Numbered from the stretch's first letter, positions 52,442-62,401 are shown. The stretch is 64,000 bases of DNA from Chryseobacterium sp. LAM-KRS1 (GCF_013184525.1 NZ_JAAOIZ010000003.1:682001-746000), one strand, 5' to 3'. Program-made: numbers and translations. Notes: generated by a model from the letters alone, not told the origin.

Positions 52442-55174
52442 CTATTTTTTATTGAAATCTCCGGCGAAAACAGAGATAATATTATTCTCAGAAAGATATT
52501 TTTTCAAAGCAGCATTCACTTCGGATAATTTCAGGTTCTGAATTTTTGTATTTTGTTCATCAAATGTATCCAATGAAACTCCAAAAAGAAGCTGAGTATT
52601 TACAAGGTTAACCAATGTTCCATCAGAACCTAAACTGGTTTTCCTTTCATTAGCATAACTTTTTTTATTGGAATCAAGTTCTTCCTGCGTAAAACCTGAA
52701 GCTAATGCTTTGTTAATTTCTTCTTTAATAGCAGCTTCTACAGCATTTCTTTTTGTAGGATTTAAAAAAGCATAATAATTCCATGAAGCAACATCATTTG
52801 AAACAGGAACATCCAGATATGAACCAACTCCATATGAAATTCCTTCCTTTTCACGCAACCTCATTGGTAATCTTGCAGAAAGGAATCCTCCACTTCCTAA
52901 AATTTCATTTGCCATCACTAAAGCCGGGTAATCAGGATGATCCTGCGACATCTTGAAGCTTGAAGTTCCAAGGGCAACTGCATTTTCTTTATCTGGAGTT
53001 ATGATATTTTTATCTTGTTTTTTAGTTTCAAAGAATGTTGGTTTTACCTCTACAAATTTTGATTTAGCAGTAAATTTTCCAAATGTTTTCTCTAATTCAG
53101 AAGAAGCAATTTTTGGATCAATATTCCCGATTACAGTACCTACACCATTGGATGCTCCCATAATATTCTGATAGAAATCAACAATCTGGGCTTTAGTTAC
53201 TTTTTTATTTTCATCAATTTGCTCCTGTAGGGAAGCTACATAGAAGATACTCGTTTTAGGGTATGGGGATGCCAGTCTCTGTAACTCATTACCTGCAATA
53301 GCTTGAGGATCCTTTAATTGTCCTTCCAACTGAGTATTTACTTCAGTAATAGTTTTAGCAATTTCGTTTTCCGGGAAAGTAGAATTTGTCAGTATATCCT
53401 GTACGATGGCCATTACTTTTGAATAATACTGTTTGTAAGTATTCACTCCAATGATTAAATTCTGGTCATATACGTAAGCATACATAGAAGATTTCATTTG
53501 ATCTAATTCATCTTTTATTTGCTCTTTTGTTCTGGTTTTGGTTCCCGATTTCAATAAAGAAGCAGTAATATTTCCAATAGCTTCTTTGCCTTGCAGGTCT
53601 TTTTCATTTCCGATTCTTAAACGGAAATTCGCTTGAATTTTTTCTCCTTTAAGCTCTTTATTGATAAGCCCATACTTCATCCCATTAGACAACTTTCCTT
53701 CAGTAAGGTTTTTCTTAATATTTGCAATGGAAGCTTCAAAAGGGGCTGGTTCTTTCTCCAAAGCTCTTCCTTTGTAATCTTTTACCAGATCTGCAATCTG
53801 GTTATCCCTGAATTCTGTAGGGAATACCCTTTCTTCATTAGGAGAAGGTCGGAAAACACCCATCGTACGGTTGTTGTTTTTAAAATATTTTTGAGCAACC
53901 TTGCTGATATCTTCCAGTTTTAGATTTTCTACATGATCACGGTACAGAAAATTTAATTTATAGTTTCCTGCTCCGATAATTTCGGTAAGATTAATTGCAA
54001 AATTAATGGTATTATTTTTCTGGTTTTCTATGTCTTTAATCAGTTTTGCTTTCGCTCTTTTAAGATCATCCTGAGTAAATTGAATGGAAGAGATTTTATC
54101 AAGTTCTGCCCTTACGAGTTTGGTGGTTTCGTCTAAGTTCTTATCTTTTGGAACATCAAAATTAAAATACACCATCCCCGGATCTCTTAAAACAGGGCTG
54201 AATGTCCAGACTCCGGAAACCTTCTGAGTTTCTACCAGACTTTTATACAAATATCCGGAAGGATTTGAGGTAAGGATCTCATAAAGTGCAGATAAGGCAG
54301 CATAATCTTTATCTGCATAGGCAGAAGTATGATAACCTGCAGCTATAATCTGCTGATCATTATTTCTCTTGATTTCAAAATACTTTTCTCCGTTCTGAGC
54401 TGGCTCTACGGTATAAGTTCCTCCTAATTCACGTGAAGGTTTTTTAATTACTGAAAAATAATCAGAAATATATTTCAATGCGCTTTTCTCATCAAATTTT
54501 CCTGCAACAATAAGAGTTGCATTATCGGGTTGGTAATATTTCTCATAGAATTTTCTTAAGGTCGGAGCTTTTACCCGTTCAATATCTTCCTTACTGCCAA
54601 TTGTACTGTTCCCGTAATTGTGCCAAACGTATCCATTAGAAAATACATTTTGCATCATCACTCTTGTAGGATTATTCTCTCCAATTTCAAATTCGTTTCT
54701 AACCACGGAAAACTCTTTATCCAGATCACTCTGTAAAATCGTAGCATTGATCATTCTGTCCGCTTCCATCTGTAAAGACCATTTCAGGTTTTCTTCATTG
54801 GATGGGAAAATTTCATAATAATTTGTTCTATCATACCAGGTTGTCCCATTAGCCTGCCCACCTTTATCAGAAAGCTGCTTTTTAATATCTCCAAGGTTTT
54901 TGGTACTCTTGAACAACATATGCTCAAGCAAATGTGCCATTCCTTTTTCACCATATCCTTCATCTTTTGATCCTACATTATACACAATATTCACAACCAT
55001 ATTGCTTTGGGAAGGATCAGGAATCAAAAGAACTTTCATCCCATTATTAAGAGTATACTCTTTAATACCTTCCGTATTGCCAATAAATTTAGGAGTCTCG
55101 GTACTCTGTGAAAAGACAGGATTAATAGTTCCTGTAAAAAATAGGACAGCTGTCCCCAGTAGTAAGTTTTTCAT
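52442..55174 (-). CDS. M16 family zinc metallopeptidase (two-unit, secreted)
   Basis: The 910-aa protein has a signal peptide (1 to about 22, PVFSQ). The first M16 unit carries the inverted zinc motif H81-L-L-E84-H85 (MAHLLEHMLF) and the downstream Glu region. A second M16-like unit begins near residue 490 (KLSNGMKYGLINKEL) and lacks HxxEH, as in insulinase/pitrilysin-type double modules, where it completes the chamber. It probably degrades peptides in the periplasm (inference). It is monocistronic. Confidence 0.92.
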   Translation of the reverse strand: MKNLLLGTAVLFFTGTINPVFSQSTETPKFIGNTEGIKEYTLNNGMKVLLIPDPSQSNMVVNIVYNVGSKDEGYGEKGMAHLLEHMLFKSTKNLGDIKKQLSDKGGQANGTTWYDRTNYYEIFPSNEENLKWSLQMEADRMINATILQSDLDKEFSVVRNEFEIGENNPTRVMMQNVFSNGYVWHNYGNSTIGSKEDIERVKAPTLRKFYEKYYQPDNATLIVAGKFDEKSALKYISDYFSVIKKPSRELGGTYTVEPAQNGEKYFEIKRNNDQQIIAAGYHTSAYADKDYAALSALYEILTSNPSGYLYKSLVETQKVSGVWTFSPVLRDPGMVYFNFDVPKDKNLDETTKLVRAELDKISSIQFTQDDLKRAKAKLIKDIENQKNNTINFAINLTEIIGAGNYKLNFLYRDHVENLKLEDISKVAQKYFKNNNRTMGVFRPSPNEERVFPTEFRDNQIADLVKDYKGRALEKEPAPFEASIANIKKNLTEGKLSNGMKYGLINKELKGEKIQANFRLRIGNEKDLQGKEAIGNITASLLKSGTKTRTKEQIKDELDQMKSSMYAYVYDQNLIIGVNTYKQYYSKVMAIVQDILTNSTFPENEIAKTITEVNTQLEGQLKDPQAIAGNELQRLASPYPKTSIFYVASLQEQIDENKKVTKAQIVDFYQNIMGASNGVGTVIGNIDPKIASSELEKTFGKFTAKSKFVEVKPTFFETKKQDKNIITPDKENAVALGTSSFKMSQDHPDYPALVMANEILGSGGFLSARLPMRLREKEGISYGVGSYLDVPVSNDVASWNYYAFLNPTKRNAVEAAIKEEINKALASGFTQEELDSNKKSYANERKTSLGSDGTLVNLVNTQLLFGVSLDTFDEQNTKIQNLKLSEVNAALKKYLSENNIISVFAGDFNKK

Positions 55175-55314
55175 AGTATTTAATAAATTTCGTTCTTAAA
55201 TTTAATAAGTTTTTCTCATCATTGATTGAAATATTTATACGAATAAAAAATCTATTAAATCTCAGGCAGATTCTTTATTTTCGCAAATAAAACATCATCA
55301 TTATATTCATTGTC

Positions 55315-56352
55315 ATGAAAATATACATCAACAAAATCAGCATTCTTTCAATGCTATTGTTCTCTATCTTTCTATTTTCTCAAAAACGCACAGAAGATTT
55401 CTCAATCAGTTTTCCTGATCAAAAACTGGAGAAAAGCTATTATAAAACCATTAAGCTTATTGACATAAGGACAGATACTACTTCACTGGGGATTGTACAG
55501 AAAGGAGCATTCAACGCAAAGGCTAAGGTTGTTCCCGGAGTAAGCCTTGCCAATCAGTTTCAAAATCTTTTGAACCATATTAATGGAAGCAATGTAGAAG
55601 ATGGCACCATCGTTATGTATCTTAAACAATTATACTTTGCAGAAGTAACAGGAGCGTTCAGTGAACATGGATATTGCTATTTTCAGGCATTTTTATTTGC
55701 AAAAAATGATGATGGAACCTACTCCTATCTTGACAAAATCGACTCTGTTATTGATCATTCCTCAATGGACGTTACCAAAGCAACGATGAAAAAAGGGAGT
55801 GAGATGGTGAGTAATTTTATCAGCAAAAATATTTCAAAAAAAGCAACCGCAACAGATCATTATACTCTGGAAGATGTAAAGAATTTTGATGCGATTGAAA
55901 AGCAAAAACTGAGTCTGTACAGCTCTGATCAACTCAAGGAAGGTTTATATAAAGATTATAATTCGTTTAAAAATCAGGAACCTGAAAAACAAATTGCCAA
56001 TGCCAAATTTTATGGCAAATCTCCAAAGATCATTAAGGTTTACGAAACTATTGATACAAAAGAAAAGGAAATCAAAAAAAATGACTATTATGCATTGGTA
56101 TATCAAGGATCTCCTTATATCTATGTCCCGATGGAAAATGCTTTCTCAAAAGCTGAAAAGAAGGATGGTGATTTCTATTTTACCGGTAAAGTAAAAGGAA
56201 GCGCAAAAATGGGAGATGTGGTCACAGCGTCTATATTTTTTGGGATTGTCGGAGGCTTAATTGCTTCCAGTTCATCTTCTGCTTACCCATTTGAACTAAA
56301 GATTGACTACCTTAATGGTGCATTTATTCCGATTAAAGAAATCCAAAAATAG
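55315..56352 (+). CDS. Secreted protein of unknown function
   Basis: The 345-aa protein has a signal peptide (1 to about 22, FLFSQ) and no domain I recognise. There is an alpha/beta region with DTTSLGIVQKGAFN and a hydrophobic Gly/Ser-rich stretch near 305-325 (FFGIVGGLIASSSSSAY) that could be a membrane or glycine-zipper segment. A near-match to the -7 box (TATTTTCG) lies upstream. Dph6-like gene follows 19 bp downstream. Confidence 0.6.
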   Translation: MKIYINKISILSMLLFSIFLFSQKRTEDFSISFPDQKLEKSYYKTIKLIDIRTDTTSLGIVQKGAFNAKAKVVPGVSLANQFQNLLNHINGSNVEDGTIVMYLKQLYFAEVTGAFSEHGYCYFQAFLFAKNDDGTYSYLDKIDSVIDHSSMDVTKATMKKGSEMVSNFISKNISKKATATDHYTLEDVKNFDAIEKQKLSLYSSDQLKEGLYKDYNSFKNQEPEKQIANAKFYGKSPKIIKVYETIDTKEKEIKKNDYYALVYQGSPYIYVPMENAFSKAEKKDGDFYFTGKVKGSAKMGDVVTASIFFGIVGGLIASSSSSAYPFELKIDYLNGAFIPIKEIQK

Positions 56353-56371
56353 GCATCTGAAATAGTAATAC

Positions 56372-57091
56372 ATGAAACCCAAAGCCTTATTCAACTGGAG
56401 TAGCGGAAAAGATTCTGCCCTTGCATTATATAAAACCTTTAAAGAGGAAAAATTAGATATAATTGGTCTTCTTACCAGTATCAATCAGGAATATCAGCGG
56501 ATTTCCATGCATGGGGTTCATGTTTCTCTATTGGAAGAACAAGCTTCAAGCATAGGACTTCCTTTAATTAAAATGGAACTTCCTAAAGAACCATCTATGG
56601 AACAATACCGCGACATCATGAACAAAACGATGACCGGTATAAAGTCCCGTGGAGTCACCCATTCCATATTTGGAGATATTTTTCTCGAAGATCTGCGAAA
56701 ATACAGGGAAGACCAATTGAAATCTATCGGGATGGAAGCTGTTTTTCCACTTTGGAAAAAAGATACGAAAAAACTTATTCATGAATTTCTTGATCTGGGT
56801 TTTAAAACGATCGTAACCTGCGTCAATGAAACCTATTTAGATAAAAGTTTTGCAGGGAGGATTATTGATGAAAATTTCATCTCGGACTTACCTGAAAATG
56901 TAGACCCTTGCGGAGAAAATGGCGAGTTCCATACTTTTACTTTTGATGGTCCCATTTTTAAAACACCAATTCAGTTTGAAATTGGTGATATTGTAAAAAA
57001 AACCTATCCAAAACCAAATGCAGAGGATCATGAAAATGGTGATGAATATGTCTTTTGGTTTTGTGATCTGATCAAAAATAAAACGCTGTAG
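56372..57091 (+). CDS. Dph6-like ATP pyrophosphatase (diphthine--ammonia ligase family)
   Basis: The 239-aa protein has the N-type ATP-pyrophosphatase P-loop SSGKDSALAL near residues 9-18 and the family segment MHGVHVSLLEEQASSIGLP. The Dph6 fold amidates diphthine in archaeal and eukaryotic EF-2, but bacteria do not make diphthamide, so the substrate here is unknown. A GENGEFHTFTFDGP segment near the C-terminus is conserved in the family. Its stop codon lies inside a terminator stem shared with the convergent decarboxylase gene. Confidence 0.85.
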   Translation: MKPKALFNWSSGKDSALALYKTFKEEKLDIIGLLTSINQEYQRISMHGVHVSLLEEQASSIGLPLIKMELPKEPSMEQYRDIMNKTMTGIKSRGVTHSIFGDIFLEDLRKYREDQLKSIGMEAVFPLWKKDTKKLIHEFLDLGFKTIVTCVNETYLDKSFAGRIIDENFISDLPENVDPCGENGEFHTFTFDGPIFKTPIQFEIGDIVKKTYPKPNAEDHENGDEYVFWFCDLIKNKTL

Positions 57092-57112
57092 AACGATTGG
57101 TTCTACAGCGTT
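57082..57112. terminator. Bidirectional terminator overlapping the Dph6-like stop codon
   Basis: AACGCTGTAGAAC (57082-57094), a 5-nt loop and GTTCTACAGCGTT (57100-57112) form a 13-bp perfect stem. The TAG stop (57089-57091) is part of the left arm. Confidence 0.8.
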
Positions 57113-57116
57113 ATTT

Positions 57117-58526
57117 TTAGTTCAATGTCTCTGATATCTCCTTCATGAGATCAAAAACCATACTTATATCATTTTCATTGGTTCTCCAATTTACAAATGC
57201 AGCCCTGATCCCTTTATGCTGATTATAAAAAGTAGGCGTCATAAATACTTTTCCTGTACTATTTAATTTTTCTAAGAATTCATTAACCTTATCCTGATCA
57301 GCTTCATTTTTCAAAGTGAAACACACCGTATTCAGACGGACAGGTGCCAGAAGCTTAAAATCCGAACTGCTATCTATAAAATGACCAAGCTGTTTAGCCC
57401 ATCTTATATTATTCTCAACTATTTCCTGATACCCTTGTTTTCCATAGGCCATTATTGAAAACCAGGCAGGTAAGGCTTTTAACCTTCTTGAGTTTTCAGG
57501 GAGGAAATTCAGATAACTGAAGTTTTCCAACGGATCCCCGAGATATGGAGCATTGGAATTCTGGAATGTCTCTACCTGTAATAACCTGTACTGATCTTTT
57601 ACGAAAAACACTGCACTTTCGTAAGGAACGTTTAGCCATTTATGGCAATCCACAGTAATACTGTCAGCCTGCTCCCAGCCTTCCAAAAGATGTTTGGTTT
57701 CATCTGAGCAAGCGGCAAATCCTCCAAATGCAGCATCAATATGCCACCAGAAGTTATGCTTTTTTTTAAGTTCAGCTATTGTCTTAAAATCATCAAAATC
57801 TACCGTATTCACAGTTCCACCACTGGAGATCAGGATAAATGGCTCCCCTTTTAATTCAATGATACGATTTTCCAGATCATCTATATTCATCGCTTCCCTA
57901 TTCCCTTCTATTGTTTTAATTTTCACAATATTTCCGCTTCCTATCCCTAAAAGTGATAGTGATTTAAGGCTTGAAGAATGAGGTGTCGCGGTAAGTACTT
58001 TTATGGGTATCGAAATGCCGTCTTTTGCAATATCTTTTTCTTTTTCTCTTCCTAACCATTGTCTTGCTACTGCCAGACAGGTAAAATTAGACATTGTTGC
58101 TCCGGTTACAAAGCCACCGAGAAAATTTTTAGGGAGCCCCAAAAGATCGAGCATTAATTGTATGGTTTCCAGCTCTATAATGGCAGAAACCCCTCCCTGT
58201 CCTTTTGTTGATTGGGTATTCTGGTCATAAACAGAAGCCAGCCAGTCTCCGGCAATAGAAGCAGGAGTGGAACCTCCTGTAACAAAACCCCAGTATCTGG
58301 GACCTGATGATCCAACCATAACCGGTTCAAATCTTTCATTAAAAACTTCCAGTACTTTTTTTGTCCCATATCCGGACTCCGGTACTTTGTCTTTGGAAAC
58401 ATATTCCTTTGAATCAACGGATGTTTTTCTATCGGGTAAAGCATCCAGATAAGCAAGCCCCTGCTTTTTTATAGTTTCTAATAAGTTGCCGATTTCCGAC
58501 AAATCATTTTCAAGATGTTTTTCCAT
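57117..58526 (-). CDS. PLP-dependent amino-acid decarboxylase (group II, AADC/GAD-like)
   Basis: The 469-aa fold-type I PLP enzyme shows the N-terminal PRYWGFVTGGSTPAS, the cofactor region GFVTGATMSNFTCLAVAR, the aspartate motif WWHIDAAFGGFAA and the Schiff-base Lys in TVDCHKWLNVPYE. The overall form fits group II decarboxylases (aromatic amino acids, glutamate, or 2,4-diaminobutyrate); the substrate cannot be assigned. It is convergent with the Dph6-like gene and has its own promoter box. Confidence 0.85.
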   Translation of the reverse strand: MEKHLENDLSEIGNLLETIKKQGLAYLDALPDRKTSVDSKEYVSKDKVPESGYGTKKVLEVFNERFEPVMVGSSGPRYWGFVTGGSTPASIAGDWLASVYDQNTQSTKGQGGVSAIIELETIQLMLDLLGLPKNFLGGFVTGATMSNFTCLAVARQWLGREKEKDIAKDGISIPIKVLTATPHSSSLKSLSLLGIGSGNIVKIKTIEGNREAMNIDDLENRIIELKGEPFILISSGGTVNTVDFDDFKTIAELKKKHNFWWHIDAAFGGFAACSDETKHLLEGWEQADSITVDCHKWLNVPYESAVFFVKDQYRLLQVETFQNSNAPYLGDPLENFSYLNFLPENSRRLKALPAWFSIMAYGKQGYQEIVENNIRWAKQLGHFIDSSSDFKLLAPVRLNTVCFTLKNEADQDKVNEFLEKLNSTGKVFMTPTFYNQHKGIRAAFVNWRTNENDISMVFDLMKEISETLN

Positions 58527-58546
58527 TTTTGAATTAATAATCTATT

Positions 58547-58554
58547 CAAAAATA
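58547..58554 (-). promoter_or_regulatory. Decarboxylase promoter, -7 box
   Basis: TATTTTTG on the minus strand, 20 bp upstream of the ATG. Confidence 0.5.
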
Positions 58555-58729
58555 TTACTTTCTGTAATAATTTAGTTTATATAATTTACAGGTCTTTCAT
58601 AATTTGGCAGAGCTTTTCCCTTGATTACAATAATTTAAAAATCGCCCCCGGAGCTCTCACATCATTTTTTCTATTTATTTGGCATGGTTTGCATCCTTTT
58701 TGATGCTGTAGCTTTAAATTAAAAAACAA

Positions 58730-59881
58730 ATGCTGAAATTTTCCCACTTATTGTTCCCATTAATCATTTTTACACTCTCATTAACCGCATGCAAGAATTC
58801 GATGGAATCTATAAAAACGGTTGACAGGAATGCAATCGTCGACTCCACCATTACCGCCTTCGAGAAAAAACTTTTGGAAAAACAGATCGACTCTGTATTC
58901 TCACGATTTAATTTTAACGGAAGTATTGCTGTTTTCAAGGATTCTACCCAATTATATAAAAAAGAAAGCGGCCTATCTAACTTTGAAAATAAAACAAAAA
59001 TCAACGACAGTACTATTTTTGCCATCGGCTCTGTAAGTAAGCAATTTACGGCAGTTCTTGTTTTACTTGAAATGGAACAAAACAAGCTGAATATCGAAGA
59101 TAAGGTTTCCAGATACCTCAAGGAATTTCAAACAAAAGAATACGAAAATATTACAATCCGTCAGCTTCTGAACCATACCTCTGGATTAAATACGCTGGGA
59201 GGTAAGCTTTTATTCAAAAGTGGATCGGGTTTTTTCTATTCCAATGATGGCTTTAATGCATTGGGAAAAATCGTTGAAAAAGTATCAGGAAACTCTTATG
59301 ACAAAAACGTCCAGGAATTGTTTAAAAAGGCAGGAATGAAAAATTCTTCAACAGGAGATGTTTTTGAGGGAAAGAATTTCGCAAGTGCTTATATTGGAAA
59401 TAAGAAGAATGCGGAAAGGGTTCCTAATATGCCGCGCAGATTGGGAGGAAAAGAAATTGGGATCCCTGCAGGTGGAATTCTTTCTACCATAGATGATTTA
59501 CGCCGCTGGAATAACGCTCTGTATGGTGGTAAAGTTTTGAAACCGGAAACCCTTCAGAAATTCATCTCTAAAAGTTCCGAAAGACATCATGCTATTTTAG
59601 GAAAAATGGGTTACGGATATGGTATAATGCTCAATATAGGCGAACCGACAGCCTATTTCCACAGTGGCTATGTTATGGGTTCTCCTTCCCTAAACATTTA
59701 TTACCCATATACTAAAACTTCAGTCATTATATTGTCTAATATTGCTGATGAGGCAAAGGGCAAAGCTTCAGTTTTCAGACCGCATATTGAGGTAAAGAAA
59801 ATCACAGATGCTATTGAAAACACGGTTATCGACTTAAGACAACAAATGATAAGAACAAGTAATAATAAAAATGAATTGTAA
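58730..59881 (+). CDS. Serine hydrolase, class C beta-lactamase/PBP4-like, lipoprotein
   Basis: The 383-aa protein has a lipoprotein signal (LSLTAC, Cys21). The beta-lactamase-related domain carries the nucleophile motif S101-V-S-K104 (AIGSVSKQFTAVL), the Y-x-N motif in FFYSNDGFNALG, and a HSG segment (FHSGYVMG) at the place of the KTG motif. This is typical of esterases or D-aminopeptidases of the class C fold; true beta-lactamase activity cannot be inferred. The RNA ligase-like gene starts in its stop codon (TAATG). Confidence 0.88.
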   Translation: MLKFSHLLFPLIIFTLSLTACKNSMESIKTVDRNAIVDSTITAFEKKLLEKQIDSVFSRFNFNGSIAVFKDSTQLYKKESGLSNFENKTKINDSTIFAIGSVSKQFTAVLVLLEMEQNKLNIEDKVSRYLKEFQTKEYENITIRQLLNHTSGLNTLGGKLLFKSGSGFFYSNDGFNALGKIVEKVSGNSYDKNVQELFKKAGMKNSSTGDVFEGKNFASAYIGNKKNAERVPNMPRRLGGKEIGIPAGGILSTIDDLRRWNNALYGGKVLKPETLQKFISKSSERHHAILGKMGYGYGIMLNIGEPTAYFHSGYVMGSPSLNIYYPYTKTSVIILSNIADEAKGKASVFRPHIEVKKITDAIENTVIDLRQQMIRTSNNKNEL

Positions 59882-60402
59882 TGAAAAAATTATATTTCAT
59901 TGCTATTTATCCTCCTCAACGGATCATTGATGAAATAAAACTCTTCAAAGAAGACCTTGCTTACCATTATCAAAATTCAAAAGCGGTTAAAAATGATGCT
60001 CATATCACCTTGTTACCTCCATTTTCAAGAGAGACAGAGCTTGAGAATGATATTATTGAAGCGTTTGAAAGAATAGATACTTCCCTATCTCCATTCGAAA
60101 TCGTTCTCAATGGCTTTGGAAGCTTTCCGAATCCAAAAAATCCGGTGATCTTTGTACATCCTGAATACAATCCGGGCCTTATAGATATTTACCATCGTGT
60201 AAAAAAACAATTTAGCTTTGGCAAAGGCTCCTTCAACCCTCATATGACCGTTGGATACAGAGATTTGAGTTTTGAAAATTACCTGAAAGCCTGGAAAGTT
60301 TATCAAAACAAACCTTACGAAAATAAATTTACCGTTGATAAAATTCTGCTTCTGAGATATGACGGAAAATGGGTACCCATCAGAGAAAAGAAACTACAAT
60401 AA
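59881..60402 (+). CDS. 2'-5' RNA ligase/ThpR-like 2H phosphoesterase
   Basis: The 173-aa protein has the two H-x-T/S motifs of the 2H superfamily, HITLLPPF and HMTVGYRD, spaced as expected. Family members open 2',3'-cyclic phosphates or ligate RNA in vitro; the cellular role is unclear. It overlaps the serine hydrolase gene by one base, so translation is probably coupled. Confidence 0.85.
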   Translation: MKKLYFIAIYPPQRIIDEIKLFKEDLAYHYQNSKAVKNDAHITLLPPFSRETELENDIIEAFERIDTSLSPFEIVLNGFGSFPNPKNPVIFVHPEYNPGLIDIYHRVKKQFSFGKGSFNPHMTVGYRDLSFENYLKAWKVYQNKPYENKFTVDKILLLRYDGKWVPIREKKLQ

Positions 60403-60424
60403 AAAATCGGCCACTGGGCCGATT
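60401..60424 (-). terminator. Terminator of the M64 peptidase operon
   Basis: AATCGGCC / GGCCGATT (4-nt loop) with A6 on the plus strand, giving U6 on the minus strand. Confidence 0.7.
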
Positions 60425-60453
60425 CATAATGTTATGTATATTTTCGATTACTT

Positions 60454-61818
60454 TTATTCTTTTACAATTTTTTGTGAAATGATCAGACCTTCATCTTCAC
60501 TTACAGCTAAAGTATAGATTCCAGAAGGAATAGTACTGATATTAACAAAGATTGTAGAAGCATTTTTCATTTCAAATTTGACAGGAATCAATTTACCCGA
60601 TCCATCATACAATGCTACTTTTACATTCTTTGAAAAGTCCTGTTTACCTTTGATATAGAATTCATTCTCTGCCGGATTCGGATAGATTCCGAATCTTCTT
60701 TCTTCTGCTTTAATTTCAGACATCCTTAACGTTGAGGTCTTATTCAGTTTCCAGGTTACCGTGGCAAAATGAACCGTATTGTGACTGTTAACTTTTATTA
60801 AAGGACTGTTGTCGGTAACAGAGAAAATAAGGGTATTAAGACCGCTATTCAGTTGTGATGGAGAAACTGTTAAGGTATTACTCGTTGAAGAAAGAGCCGT
60901 TCCATTGAGAGTCCAGGAATTGACCAATGTATTAGGGATTGGCAAAACTTCATTTACAGTAAATGTTACGGCGGCATTACCATTCACATTGCTGCTGTTG
61001 GCTGGTGTATAAGAGTCAATCGGTGATACTAATGAATGTATTCTCTCAATAATGGCCTCTTTACAAACGGAACAAAACTGTCTGTCCAGATATCTCATTT
61101 CACAATTTTGATGTGGACGGTACCATGAAGGGCTTTCGGTATAGGGATACACTCCCACACTGTTTAATCCTAACCAGTTTTTCCATTTGATGGTTGCTGT
61201 ATTGGAGTTTTGTGTCTTGTTAGGTGACTCCCCTGTTCCTGCAAACCAATATTCATCCGCAAGCTTTCCAAAGGAATGCCCAAGTTCATGTACTACAATC
61301 TCATTTGAAGAGCCATTTAGCGACGCAAATGCATAAGCACCTCCGCATCCGCCATACTCTGTAGAGTTACCCAGAACGTACGTAATATCATAATCAGGAA
61401 CATTAGCTGCGAGAACCTGCGCTACTTTATTTGTACTATTGCTGTAAATACAGCGGTGTACACCAAAGTCAAATGAAGAGCCCAGGTAATTATTGGGATT
61501 GGAAACAGGAATAACCGGCTCTGTAACATCCGTTGCTGTTCCAGGATGTTTTACACCTGTTTCTGTTGATACTACTTTTACAGCATACGCATTAAAATAA
61601 TTTTTATATTCTGTATATGGACTTTTTGTAAAGAGATAGTTAATCGTAGACTGTGCAGAATTCACAAAATTAGTTTGCTGAGCAGAAGTAAATCCATCAC
61701 CCAATACTGCGATATTGATCCGGTTAGAGTTTGAACCGTTATTAAGCAGAGAAACTGTCTGAAAGGTTTGTGAAAAGCACAATGAACTTACGAATAGGAG
61801 AAATAAAGTTTTTTTCAT
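60454..61818 (-). CDS. M64 family metallopeptidase with T9SS type A tail
   Basis: The 454-aa secreted protease has a signal peptide (1 to about 16, SLCFSQ) and a Peptidase_M64 domain beginning NRINIAVLGDGFTSAQQ, with the zinc motif H-E-L-G-H in VVHELGHSFGKLADEYW. An Ig-like region (about 265-360) and a type A sorting tail (FGIYPNPAENEFYI ... PSGIYTLAVS) follow. The M64 family includes the IgA protease of Clostridium ramosum, but substrate specificity is not visible here. The gene lies 2 bp downstream of a small secreted protein gene. Confidence 0.88.
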   Translation of the reverse strand: MKKTLFLLFVSSLCFSQTFQTVSLLNNGSNSNRINIAVLGDGFTSAQQTNFVNSAQSTINYLFTKSPYTEYKNYFNAYAVKVVSTETGVKHPGTATDVTEPVIPVSNPNNYLGSSFDFGVHRCIYSNSTNKVAQVLAANVPDYDITYVLGNSTEYGGCGGAYAFASLNGSSNEIVVHELGHSFGKLADEYWFAGTGESPNKTQNSNTATIKWKNWLGLNSVGVYPYTESPSWYRPHQNCEMRYLDRQFCSVCKEAIIERIHSLVSPIDSYTPANSSNVNGNAAVTFTVNEVLPIPNTLVNSWTLNGTALSSTSNTLTVSPSQLNSGLNTLIFSVTDNSPLIKVNSHNTVHFATVTWKLNKTSTLRMSEIKAEERRFGIYPNPAENEFYIKGKQDFSKNVKVALYDGSGKLIPVKFEMKNASTIFVNISTIPSGIYTLAVSEDEGLIISQKIVKE

Positions 61819-61820
61819 GG

Positions 61821-62318
61821 CTATAGTTTTTGGTTAAATAATAATTGATTTCCTGCATGGGTAACTTTTTCCACTTTCACGATCTGGATTTCTCCGGAAT
61901 GAGGATAGCGCACACTGAATTCAGCATTATCCGAGGAAACTTTGTGTCTTCCGATTCCGTCTTTATCAAAACTTTCCAGATTCTGATTTAGAGGATCTTC
62001 AACCAGCTGTTTCACAATTTCTTTTCCGCTGGCATCAGTAAGTGATATAATAAAATCACCAAGACCTGCTGAGTTTCTGTCAAAAGAAGGGATGGATTTC
62101 AACTTTCCTTCAGTAATTTTCTTTGATTCGAGGGTAATTTTTTCAGGACCGGATTTCGTTTTTTCTACCTTAAAAAACAGGTACACAATTTGATTTTTGT
62201 CTTGTTGACAATTAACATTCTCAGATGATCTTCCATAACTTAAGTCTTTCACTACCAGAAAGCTATACAGCACAAAAGTCGGAAGAATTAAAAAGGTTAG
62301 TAAATTTTTCATAATCAT
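61821..62318 (-). CDS. Small envelope protein of unknown function, upstream of M64 peptidase
   Basis: The 165-aa protein has one N-terminal hydrophobic segment (about 4-22, FLILPTFVLYSFLVV) acting as signal or anchor, followed by a soluble beta-rich region. The ATG at 62318 and an in-frame ATG at 62312 are both possible starts. It is 2 bp upstream of the M64 peptidase, so it is almost certainly in the same operon; it could be a partner or inhibitor (speculation). No family recognised. Confidence 0.6.
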   Translation of the reverse strand: MIMKNLLTFLILPTFVLYSFLVVKDLSYGRSSENVNCQQDKNQIVYLFFKVEKTKSGPEKITLESKKITEGKLKSIPSFDRNSAGLGDFIISLTDASGKEIVKQLVEDPLNQNLESFDKDGIGRHKVSSDNAEFSVRYPHSGEIQIVKVEKVTHAGNQLLFNQKL

Positions 62319-62401
62319 TTTTTGATGAAGTTAAGAAGATTTCACCAAAATAAGATTTATTTTTACTGTTTTTTTTCTAAGGGAAAAAATTCAGAAAGTC
62401 A

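Noticed and set aside
58674..58695. A sigma-54-like element (TGGCAT...TTGCAT) upstream of the serine hydrolase
   Set aside because: The spacing is GG-N8-GC, two bases shorter than the strict GG-N10-GC of sigma-54 promoters. The overlapping GCATC/GATGC inverted repeat (58691-58706) gives another reason for the pattern.
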